From NCBI GenBank assembly GCA_016110215.1, contig JADWQD010000004.1, positions 1,116,001 to 1,180,000 on the forward strand: 64,000 nucleotides of DNA, given 5' to 3'. Made by a program: the position numbers and the translations under genes. Every line of letters starts with the position of its first letter. Within the stretch, counting starts at the first letter, position 1. Origin of the DNA: Capronia americana. Lineage: Eukaryota > Ascomycota > Eurotiomycetes > Chaetothyriales > Herpotrichiellaceae. A model generated the notes under the pieces. That model saw only the letters and a list, made by a program, of their open reading frames with translations. It was not told the origin of the DNA and made no database searches. Shown here in pieces: positions 1 through 9,956 of the stretch.

Positions 1-389
1 GATGGGCGAGGAATTAAAAGCAGCTGCAAATTTAATCGACGGCCTACACCACAGACACCTCTTCTCGTTGGAGAGTCGCAGGGAACATCGATTGTGGCGA
101 GCCGACAAACACGGAGTGGATGTGAACGAAGCTACCTCAGCAGGGCGGTGCGAGAGAGATCTTGCCATGTGGCTTAGGAGATCTACCGACTGTGTGCTGG
201 TTACGACGCATTTCCTGGGTGCTAGAGGGTATCGTTGAAGATACCGAGCAGACTTTTCTGATCACCACTACCGCCTAGGCCGAATTGAAGTCCGAGGTTC
301 GTTGAAATCTGGGAAAGACATGACCATACCCATCGACCAAACGCCAAGCGTCCGCATCATCCATGATGTCGCCCGTTCAAGACCGTGGT
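1..389. other. Left-edge sequence with no supported gene
   Basis: This stretch lies downstream of the serine hydroxymethyltransferase stop codon. Only short unconvincing reading frames are present. It probably holds the 3' untranslated region of that gene. Confidence 0.5.
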
Positions 390-1991
390 CTACACCGGCA
401 ATGGGAAGCTCGAGGCCCAATCCGCAATCTCCTGTCTCAACTTCAGGATCTCCTCCACAGATTCACCAGCGACTTTCTCCTTGAAGTCCTTCAGCTTGTT
501 CGCCTCCTTTGGCAGCTCACTCTGGACCTTCTTGCATAATTTGATGCTCTGGTCAATGTATCTGGCCACTCTCTTGAAGTCTTCCTCTCCAAAGCCCCGA
601 GAGGTCATGGCTGGGGCACCAACACGGATACCGTATGGGGTCAAGGCGGACTTGTCCCCGGGAATACTGTTCTTATTGCAAGCGATGTTGATCTGCTCGA
701 GCACAGCTTCGAGCCGAGCACCATCAAGGGCTTGCGGGCGCAAGTCGAGCAAGACCATGTGTGAATCGGTTCCATCTGCGACAAGCTTGTATCCCAGCTC
801 TTTGAACTCGGTCTCGAGAGCTTTCGCGTTCTTGAGCACTTGTTCCTGGTATGCCTTGAACTCCGGGGTCGCAGCCTGCTTCAATGCAACTGCCAACGCA
901 GTGATGGTGTGGTTATGCGGGCCACCCTGATGGCCTGGAAAGACGGAGAAGTTGATGGGACCTTCGAGGTCGTAGAGGACTTGTTTGCCGGTCTTGGGGT
1001 CTGTGCTGCGAACGCCCTTGCGGAAAAAGATCATTGCTCCTCTAGGCCCACGGAGGGATTTATGTGTGGTGGTGGTGACAACATCGGCGTGTTCGAACGG
1101 AGAAGGAATGACACCCGCAGCGATGAGGCCGGAAATGTGTGCCATGTCGACGATCAGGTATGCTCCGACCTTGTCTGCAATTTGTCGCATGCGGGCGTAA
1201 TCGATGAGTCGGCAGTAGGCGGAGGTGCCGGCAACGATGCATTTAGGGCGGTACATGAGGGCGTTTTCTTCGAGTCGGTCGTAGTCAATTATGCCGGTCT
1301 CGAGGTTTACGCGGTAGGGGAAGGTCTCGAAGTAGGTTGAGACGGCGGAGATCCTGTGAACCATCGTCAGTTATCCGGCTTCTTTGTGTGCCTTGTGTAT
1401 AATGCTTACTTCCTCTGCGGTGTCTGATACCCGTGACTCAGATGCCCGCCGTGCGGCAGATCCAAGCCCATCAACCGATCATGCGGTCTCATCAATGCCT
1501 GGTACACCTGCAAGTTCGCCGGAGAACCACTCAAGCACTGTACGTTGACTCCCCACTTCTCTGGATCCAGGTTAAACGCCTTCAAGGCGCGGGATTGGCA
1601 AGTGAGCTCGATAGAGTCGATGTGCTGGTTTCCTCCATAGTAGCGAGCTCCCGGGTAGCCTTCACTGTACTTGTTGGACATAGGGGAGCCGAGTGCGTCG
1701 AAGACGGCGCGGGACGTGACATTTTCAGAGGCGATGAGGATGATCGATTCGCGTTGGCGCTTGATTTCTTTTTTCTGTAGAAACTGTGTCAATACGACAA
1801 CGTGTTGGTAAAGGATATGTGATGCATACCATGATCTCCGCAATCTCTGGGTCAGACTCGACCAAGGACTTCTCGAGCATCTGTGCGTAGCATCCCTGTC
1901 AGCGTCGTGGCCCCGGAGGGGCGTGTGAGCAGACACTTACGTCTTTGTGAGACTGGGAGAGCGCATAGCTGGGCGCAGTCATGGAACCCAT
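390..1991 (-). CDS. SHM2: Serine hydroxymethyltransferase, cytosolic type
   Basis: The enzyme is PLP-dependent and interconverts serine and glycine, loading one-carbon units onto tetrahydrofolate. I join four exons: 1941-1991, 1830-1880, 1410-1774 and 390-1353, all with GT-AG introns of 55-60 bp. The product is 476 residues, normal for the family. The early block LIASENVTS is typical of SHMT, and the PLP-binding lysine is about K254 in the block TTTTHKSLRGPR. The N-terminus (MGSMTAPSYALSQSHKD) does not look like a mitochondrial presequence, so I infer the cytosolic form (SHM2 type rather than SHM1). An ATG three codons downstream could also serve as start. The family call is firm; the compartment is inferred. 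Confidence 0.95.
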
Positions 1992-2335
1992 GATTTCTAG
2001 ATCCCTATTACAGATACGGAACAGTTATAGAAGCTGTCAGAAGTGTAAGACACGCAAGGATGAGAGAGAGATTGTGCAAGAGTCATGGGAATTTCAAGCA
2101 TTCTTGGACACTTTTTTTTGCTCATTGCGGTGCGAAAACCCTGCCCCGCACTTTCGGGTGGCAGGGTCCACTCCAGCGACATGCCTGCATGCGTCCAACG
2201 CAAGGCAGGCAAGGCTAGCTCTGCATTCCACCATCAACACCCTTTGGTTCCCTCTCCATCACTGGCAAAAGTATCACCCGGCACTCATCCCTTATGACAT
2301 ATCACAACACGCTCCCGACACCCTTCACGATGCTC
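1992..2335. other. Intergenic, SHMT upstream region
   Basis: This lies between the SHMT start and the stop codon of the zinc-finger frame; both genes are on the minus strand. A T-rich tract is present near 2110-2118. I see no gene, and it probably contains the SHMT promoter and leader. Confidence 0.4.
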
Positions 2336-2667
2336 CTACAATCGCTCCCTCTGTTTGCGTGCGCGTAGTTCAGCGCGGATTGCGGCAGTTGCGTGAGTTG
2401 AGACATGGGAATGGATGTGGTCGCGTTTTCCATCGGGAGCTGTATATTGGCAATTACCCCAGGCGCAATCTGCAGTGAAGCTATTGTTTTCTCTTGCACC
2501 AACATGGTGCAGATCAACGTGCTCCTAGACTGATGTCAGCTGCATTGGAAGCGGTTACAACGAGAACCGAGACTCACATTAAGATCAACGCAACTGTCAA
2601 AGCGTTGGGTGCACCCTCGCCATTGGCACACCAGGACTTCGTTCTGAGAAGCGCCCGTCGGTTGCAT
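2336..2667 (-). CDS. Small two-finger C2H2 zinc-finger reading frame behind RPA34
   Basis: Two exons, 2578-2667 and 2336-2524, are joined by a 53-bp GT-AG intron and encode about 92 residues from the first in-frame ATG. The first finger is C-x4-C-x12-H-x3-H and is only completed by splicing, which strongly supports the intron. The second reads CAWGNC followed by a His-rich HIHSHVSTH, close to C-x4-C-x12-H-x5-H. The C-terminus is basic (ARKQRERL). The open frame extends upstream without a stop for another 45 codons, exactly to the RPA34 stop at 2803-2805 and in the same frame. It is therefore either a separate short gene with its promoter inside RPA34, or a C-terminal extension reached by stop readthrough or an unseen splice. 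The function is unknown; the fingers suggest nucleic-acid or protein binding. Confidence 0.6.
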
Positions 2668-2802
2668 GAAATTCCATTCGGAAGAGTCAGGCGTGTCATC
2701 CCCACCCAAATAGATGGAGATTCTCTTCCCCGGATTCTTCCCGTTCACATTCTTGTCATTGGCCCCAGACCTGTTGGATCCGGTTGATGAAGACGGAGAC
2801 TC

Positions 2803-3762
2803 CTAGTCTCGCTTCCTCTTCCCCGAGAGATTCTCGTCTCTCTTCCTTCCATTGGCACTCTTCTTGGAACGTGCAGCTGAAGCAGATCGAGGCGCATCAT
2901 CCATCTCGACATCTTGCTCTGGCCGCGCAGCTGGACGTGCAGAAGCTCCGGGAGGGGTGTAACGCGTCTTCAGTCCGTCAGGCTGCTGTCGGATTTCTTT
3001 CGGCTTCCCAGGTTGTATCGCAGTGAAGGGCTGTGGAGTGTCTTCCTTGGATGGAAACTTGATTTGGTCGTTGACCTCCCGCATGATGAAGCTCCGTTCA
3101 ATCTTCTTCTCCGCCTGCTTGTAACCCGCATCCGGTCCTTGAGGGAGCAATACCGTTTCATTCTTGGATGACAATGGCTGCATGCCGTAAGCAACCCCGT
3201 CATGGCTGACAATAGGTACACCACGCATGACAGCATCGACTGCCAACTCCTTGATCGACTCAATCGGGACATCACTAGGAGCAGCTATGACCCAGACCTC
3301 CTTCCCCGACAAATCGTGGAATTGACGCATGGCTGAGCTAGAGTCGGATGGCGAAACAGCAATGGGTTCATAGCCCTTTGGCGCCTTGAATGGTTTTGCA
3401 GGAATTGAAGCTCTGGTTTTTGTGGACTTGGCGTTATCGACGGCAGCAACCTCTTCGGGTTCTGGGGATGGCGAGGAGTCGCTCTTCTGGCTCGAATCCG
3501 ACGACACTGCTGAACCATTTTCCGACGTGGTTTGGCCGTCCTCACTGTCTGAAGCCTCCCTGTTTTTGTTGCCGCGATGACCTGTCGCGATTGTCAATGA
3601 TGATTCCCTGGTCAATGGAGCGTTGTTGTTCGATTATTCTGTACCTTTGACGCCGTTAGAAGTCTTTGGGTTGGATGTCGGGACACCGTGAACTTCATCC
3701 TCATCGCTTGAGTCGTAGACCCGCTCAGCACTGAGAGGATAAGTGCGCGCAGCTTGAGCCAT
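2803..3762 (-). CDS. RPA34: DNA-directed RNA polymerase I subunit RPA34
   Basis: This subunit pairs with RPA49 in RNA polymerase I, which transcribes rRNA in the nucleolus. Exon 1 is 3645-3762 and exon 2 is 2803-3581, separated by a 63-bp GT-AG intron, giving 298 residues. The N-terminus is acidic (YDSSDEDEVHG). The central RPA34 domain (roughly residues 95-230) starts at KAPKGYEPIAV and includes GKEVWVIAAPSDVPI. The tail is lysine- and arginine-rich (KKSANGRKRDENLSGKRKRD), as in other RPA34 proteins. It is divergent to GRC3, another rRNA-production gene, across 424 bp. The in-frame zinc-finger sequence immediately after its TAG stop is unusual. Confidence 0.88.
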
Positions 3763-4186
3763 TTTCTGCCGTGACACAAAGGGTTTTTTGGGAAGATAGT
3801 CAGTCACCACCGCGGCTGTGCTGAAAATTATTTATGATAGAAGCGACAGGTTTTGAGTGTGATCTTTCTTCCAGTGTCTGATCTTAAAGTCAATGAGATC
3901 TCAAAAAGTTTGACTGCGTGACAAAGTGCCAGTTAATCAAATCTTAGCGGCGGCTACTCCCGAAACTAGCGCAACAAGCATTAGTGACAGCTAAAAGATC
4001 ATCTGCAACACTGCGCAGTACTTGAATCGAGAAGCCACATTAAAATGCCTTGCCGCCATCGAGCGCTCTCTCCAAGTCGATCACGGCCTGTATCCTCGGC
4101 AGGCTGCACTCAGTTGTGAGTTAGTGGCCCTGCTTCTGCCTTCTTCTCAGTGCTCGCCCTTGCATCTTGTATCAGGCGTAAATCTC
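3763..4186. promoter_or_regulatory. Shared divergent promoter of RPA34 and GRC3
   Basis: This 424-bp region separates the two start codons and must contain both promoters. T- and A-rich tracts occur near 3781-3786 and 3901-3910. I did not find a clean copy of the yeast ribosome-biogenesis motifs (PAC or RRPE), so only its position is strong evidence. Confidence 0.5.
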
Positions 4187-6151
4187 ATGCAAACGAGTAT
4201 GTTAGCAGTCATTGAAAAGGGTTGACACTGTATTGATGTTCCATTAGATGGTCACAGGCTCAGTGCGGTTGCCAGGCGGCGCCTTCTGCGTGAAGGCGTG
4301 TCGGCTGGGTCGGCGCCTAATGGACTGTCACCTGTAGAGTCAGTGGTTGTCGAGTTAGCGGAAACCGCTGCAAAGGCAGACTCCACGAAAACCGATGAAG
4401 GCACATCCAGAGACGATGGTATCGAGACAGCGAACCAATTTTCAACCTTAGTTGACGCTTCTGCTGTTGGATTCAGCTCTTCCAGAGAAGTCGAACAACT
4501 GCCCAGAGAATCGATCAGAATTCGTCTGTCTCGAGGGCAGGTATGTCATCACGCTAGCAATCATAGGTTATATGCATATCCTGACCGGGTACAGAAATGC
4601 GTCGTACTAGGCACCTGTGCCCTTTGGGTCAAGCAAGGATCAGTCTCCCTCTACGGTGCAGTGTTGTTTGCCTCAACAGCAATCTACCGTATCTATGCGC
4701 CCAGCACTCACGCACTTCCTTCCATTGAGGCGACGACGAGCCACGCCGAGCTGCAACTTGATCCTCTCAAAGATGGAATTGACGATCTACCTCTCGCCGG
4801 AGCCAGGGATAGGTGGGCTCCCCCGGGCGTCAAGCGCTTTGCATCGTCATTCTACGTGCTTGGTCATTCTTTCGAATTAGACCTTAAAGCTCCTAGGCGC
4901 TTCAGAGAGCTGGACATTGGCCCATGGAAGAGTTTGCTCAACGGCGTGGTAGAGTATGACGCCGCGTCACCACCGAGACTCCTGATCTGTGGTAGACGGT
5001 CATCTGGACTTTCGACATTGATCAGATGCATATCAAACCGCTTGCTTGCTAAACAGCTTGCTAGCTCCAAGTCTCCACACAGAGCGGGTGTCACGTTGGT
5101 GGATCTGGACACAGACATGCCGGAATTTGTGCCTCCGGGAATGATCAGTCTGGTACATGTCAGCAACCCGGTGTTTGGCCCGGCGTTTACGCACCTCATG
5201 CCGTGGTCAAAGGGCGACTCTGATCATGTGTTGAAAAGGCATTTCCTTGGGGACATTGACAATATAGATCTGGCAGATTGGCAACTTGCAAGAGTGTACG
5301 ATCTCCTCCACCTTGAAAAGAACTTCTACTCGAAGCGGAAGAATGCCCCCGTTATTATCGTTCTCCCAAAATGGCTGAACGGTATCGACCCCGCTACAGC
5401 GAGCAAGCTCTGGAACAAGATGTCGCCCACACAAATCGTCTGTCTTGACCCAAGTCCAACATCACCCCATCTGGAGCCATGGCGTCTACTTGCAGAGAGA
5501 GAGAACTGTGTTATTCACCAATTACCAGCCCAGGTGTTTCATAGGATCCCGGCTGTGCGAGAGCACGATCTGCAGATGCAGTCGTACTTCCATCTGGAAG
5601 ACTTGAAGATCAGCCGACAGTTCTGGAGCGAAACACCAATACTGTCGACCACGTCTCGAACGGCGACATTATCCTATGGCAATGATGGTGGAATAATATT
5701 TGCGATCATCTTGTTAGGCAGCCACATCGCACTTGAGGACACTTACGAGGCATTGGACGGGAGCCTCGTCGCACTGGTGGCTGTTTCGACACCTGAGACT
5801 TTGGCAGATGAAGGCAGTGGGCCCAGCATGGACAGCTTAGGCAGCAACTTCCAACCTGGCAAAATACGACGGACCGACGAAGACCTGCCCCGCTGGCAAG
5901 AACAAGATGGCCTCGAGAGCTTCTTTGCTCAGAATTCCTTCTGTTTGGGACTAGCGCTTGTGCAGGAAATCGACGTTCCCAACAGAAAGGTCAGTCTCAT
6001 AACAGGACCTGAGGTACATGTAGATGACATTCAGGGACACGGCTACCGTGTCGCACTCGTCGTACCGAAAGCGGCGGCAGACGGGAGGTTTAGGACGGAT
6101 TGGGCACAACGAGAGATGGGTATTAGCAATGGCGGAAGTCAGAAGAACTGA
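4187..6151 (+). CDS. GRC3: Grc3/NOL9-type polynucleotide 5'-kinase, with degenerate ATP site
   Basis: Grc3 works with the Las1 nuclease in ITS2 pre-rRNA processing by phosphorylating RNA 5'-OH ends. I assign exons 4187-4196, 4248-4540 and 4595-6151, giving 619 residues. The 10-nt first exon supplies MQT plus one base and joins the family-typical LSAVARRRLL. The second intron (54 bp) is a multiple of three with no stop, so plain ORF calling reads through it. Family blocks are CVVLGTCALWVKQGSVSLYGA, the P-loop region near residues 234-242, and PEFVPPGMISLVHVSNPVFG near 277. The P-loop reads GRRSSGLST, with leucine (L240) in place of the catalytic lysine. The next motif reads DLDTDMPEF rather than the usual DLDPGQPEF. 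Either this is a pseudokinase or it binds nucleotide unusually. The family call is good; activity is doubtful. Confidence 0.87.
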
Positions 6152-7012
6152 ACCATACCCGAGATCGCCGTTAATCCGAGAGCATTGAACTGCCAAGAGC
6201 ACTTAACTGCCGACGTCGCCCAGATTACTCGAAGCAGTTGAGTTGGTACCTCGCGTACATGAGTAGCGCCAGCGAGTACATCCTAGTTGCAGAGTACGGA
6301 CCGGATGCATGTGGGAAAAGCCACCTGGGGTCTATAGAATGGACGAGAGGACGAGAACTCGACTCGCGTTCGTCGCTACCCATTGCCCTCCGGGGAGGTC
6401 TGGAAGGCCTGTCATCATGCCGTTCCTGATTGGATGCGGCGGAGTATTCCCAGGATGCCATCGCAAGTGGCGGTCTGCGACAAGACTGAGGAAGGCTAGA
6501 ACACCACTGCCTCACTGACTTATTCGCTCATGACAAAGTGAAGTTCCGAGAGAAGTAGAAGGGACCTGTCCTCTTCTCACGTCGCCCTCGGTTTCCTTCC
6601 ACACATATTAGTTCTCTTCAACCACGAACCCAGCGCTCGATCAATAGCAGTTTGCCCTGTCGGAGACCTTCCGATCGCAATCACACTCGTCTCCACTGCC
6701 GCCAGACCCACGGTTGTGGTTGTTACGTTTCTCGCCTTCGACGGAGCACACGACCTTTTGCCCTCCGCTCAACGACCCTCCGCAACTTCTTTACACCATA
6801 ATCTCTGCCTAGGCGGTCGATATACAGTAGTCGCGCCTGAGAGACATCCGACTGTCTTTCTGAGGACAGATGATGGCTGGCTTCAGACCCGCCAGATGTG
6901 TCCGCCAGCCAGATCTGAACATGCACAATCTTCTCCACCACAGAGTGTAGGATAGTTTACGGGTTGATCAACAAGGAGACAAAGAGGAGGCGACAGAGCA
7001 GTGAGATAAAGA
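6152..7012. other. Intergenic between GRC3 and LST7
   Basis: These 861 bp hold the GRC3 3' end and the LST7 promoter and leader. Pyrimidine-rich stretches before 7000 fit a fungal 5' leader. Reading frames here are short, lack convincing starts and show no recognisable motif. Confidence 0.4.
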
Positions 7013-8790
7013 ATGGATTTTACGGTACGCATGCTCATGGACATACTCCGAGCGCCTTCGTCACGTTGGTGTCCAGGCTGCTGCATGACCTTGTCGCATC
7101 CCACCAACCCTTCAATCTGGCTCAATCGCAACTAACAGCGTCTCTGCAGCTCGCCCTCACGCATTTCTGTGAGGCGCATGGCCCAAAGTCGGTCCTTTGT
7201 ACACAAGTCCTTCCGTTAGAGTGCGCAGTCTGTCTGCCACCTTCACCACCACTGAGAGCATCTTCCTCCACCGAATCATTCAACACCAAAATCAACGACT
7301 CACCCCTAGAGTCCTCACAGGACTTTCATGTACCGCCCACTTTACGCAAAACAGATACAAACTCTACATTACCGACTGACTTCTCCGGCGCATCTACCAA
7401 CGTCGATTCCGAGCCCGAGAGTCCAATCATCGAGAAGCACCCGCTATTCCAGCCGGTGGACCAGAAGCAGGCGCTTCCCTCACAATGGCGCTATGGTCGA
7501 AATCAGGGCGATACCTGCGCCAGTTGCACTTTCTCTGTTCCCAAGGCGGTGGCAGAGCAACTACCTGCGGGAGCTCCGGGCAGTAAGAGAGCCGATGGCT
7601 CCAACACGACCAACACTGGACCGCCTGTGTTGCGTTCGAGAGAGTTTGTCTGTCTGCGAGAGAGGAAGAGACGTAACAGCAGTACCCAAGCCTCATACGA
7701 GTCCAAATCTTCGTCATACGGCTCGTCCGTCCTTTCCTCGGCCCTTTCTCAGACGAGTTCACACCCACGGTCGCATCATTCAGACGACTGTCACGATCAC
7801 ACCTTGACATACCTTACCGCCAAATCCCCTGTTGACCCTGAAAGCTATGCACAGCTGCGCGCATCCGTGATTCGAACACTGTCGTGTGAGCTGCTTCCAC
7901 GGGGCATGTCCGACGGCCCCTTCTGCTTTGGCGATTCGAACACAGGCTATACTATCGCATACGTCTTTCGGTTGACGGATCCGAAAGCCAGAGGTCGACG
8001 TCGCGCGTACGCTTTCCTCGCGCTGGCAGGTAAAGATGCCAGTCGCGCCTTTCAAGCTTGTCCAATGCTATGGGAGTCGTTCAAGCGTATGGCTAAGGGT
8101 ATTGAAACGGCCGCCCAAAGGAATCAGGATAGACAACGTGAGAAAGACGAAAAGGTGCCTGTGGATGCAAACCGAGGTGGGGCTAGGAATTACACGCCCG
8201 TATCTTCGTTCCTGACGTCCCGAACCATGGACCCGACCGGCCACCCTCGACGTGCTGGACAGGCCACACCTCGAAGCCTCGCTGAGATTGTCGGTGATGA
8301 GAACATCTTCGCGTTCCTCCACCAGTATTTCGTGGCCATCCTTCGCTGCTTAGGCGATCAATTTGGCGGGACGCCACTCGCGGAGCAGCCGTCCGTGTTT
8401 CACTCTACTAGCGAGGAGGCACCGCAGTTCAACAAGGCTGACGTTGTCGGGGAGCGAAAACAGGAGAGTGCCACTGATATTTCAAGACCTGATGCAGAGC
8501 ATATTGAGAGCCTACGAGATGAAGATTCGACGCCGAAGCCCCAATATTATCAGATAAGTCCAACCAAGACTTGGCCATTAGAGCAAGCGCAGCCTCCGAA
8601 GGCTTCCATACCGAAGGAGGATAACGAGGACGATATTGGACTCGCCAAAGCGAAGGCGAGAAAGAGCCTCGGGGAAAAGGACAAGAACAAGGCGATTGCA
8701 GGTAATTCCTTGTCATTCAGGAAGTCCAGCCCACAATGCGCAGTGCCCCGTGTGGTTAATGAGACCGCGCAGAGGCAAGTCCTTGTATGA
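7013..8790 (+). CDS. LST7: Folliculin/Lst7-like protein
   Basis: Lst7 with Lst4 is the fungal counterpart of folliculin-FNIP, a Rag-GTPase activating complex in TORC1 amino-acid signalling at the vacuole. A 12-nt first exon (7013-7024, MDFT) joins 7150-8790 across a 125-bp intron, giving 550 residues. The start of exon 2, LALTHFCEAHGPKSVLCTQ, is the hallmark N-terminal folliculin motif. A conserved central block follows at about residues 240-330, including FCFGDSNTGYTIAYVFRL and RRRAYAFLALAGKD, consistent with the longin domain. The C-terminal third is low-complexity and charged, with no obvious DENN domain. The last residues are uncertain because a small intron near 8700 cannot be ruled out. 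Confidence 0.85.
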
Positions 8791-9956
8791 GTACGGTCGG
8801 GCAGGTCGGGTGCAACATGCCATCCAGCAATGAATCAATCGTTGCTACTAGGACGGCTGGGTTGTCCAAATAAGGTGATCCACATACTACGCTTCATGGA
8901 AGGGAGGAGAGGGCGGCTATCTGCTTCAGATGATTTCAGCTCTGCTTATCAGCAAGATGATACCACGATACATCGATCTTCTTACACCATTGTGGTATAC
9001 CAATGGATATGAATGGAGTTAATGGTGGACCTGGGGACTGGTCTATGTGTGTACGTTATACCTGGAGATGAGCCATGCGAGCTAGTGCTGTGGCCAAATC
9101 AGATCAAATGCGCTTCGAGGACACGACCTCCGATTGACTCTCGACTGCCTTGTCAGTGGAACTTCTTAAGCTACGGAAACGCATGTGCCTTTCCGTGGTG
9201 TGTCCAGCGAGTAATCATGATCACCCACAGTATTTCCTTCGTTACGACAGCTTTCTACTTGGACAGGATGTTAGAGCTGAGCAAATCTAGATTTGGACAT
9301 GCCTCCAATGTACCATTCGTGCTTGCTGGATCGTCCATGCTTACGGAATATCGATCACATTTTGTGCCAGAACGGATCTCATGACTTTGACGACTCGAAT
9401 GGAACTGGTTGAGCAGTGCTGGGCTTCTCATGGTCATGGCGAGACTTCTGCAAGTCCATCAATAGATATCTCCGCCACAGGGTCACTAGTACAGCCAGCG
9501 TTATTCACAGCACCTGCGGCAATCTCTCGACAACGCGATGCTGGCTCTTGACACTCGGTACGAGTATGACGGGGGCGAGCATTGGTGACCTTGGGGGGAT
9601 GCAGCCTGGAACAGCCAAGCGTAAACATCCACCGTAGGAGAGCACAACTGAATACAGCGGCGCACATCATTCTCAAAGCGCAAGCCGTGTGGCACGCAAT
9701 TTGGCGCCTTCGTAGCATCAGACTGCCTCCTAACATTCTCCCTGCCACCACTACACAGCGACAAGGGCAGTGTGCGTATCCAGCAGTCCCTTGGAAACTC
9801 TCACGATAGCTCTGGAAGGTGCCGTTGGGATCTACCCATTGCCGCAAGCCCCCCATTTGCATGTCGCAACGCGAAGGCGGGATGGTAGTTTGATACTCCC
9901 GAAAATCGGCGTCGCTTGCCTGCCTGGGAGGGGAGGAGGAAGCCGTTGACACCATC
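8791..9956. other. Intergenic between LST7 and ATM1
   Basis: These 1166 bp precede ATM1. A 123-codon ATG frame at 9013-9384 has no recognisable domain and I treat it as chance. The region should hold the LST7 terminator and ATM1 promoter. Confidence 0.4.

Noticed and set aside
9013..9384. 123-codon ATG frame upstream of ATM1
   Set aside because: No homologous motif known to me and no supporting promoter or intron; consistent with chance.
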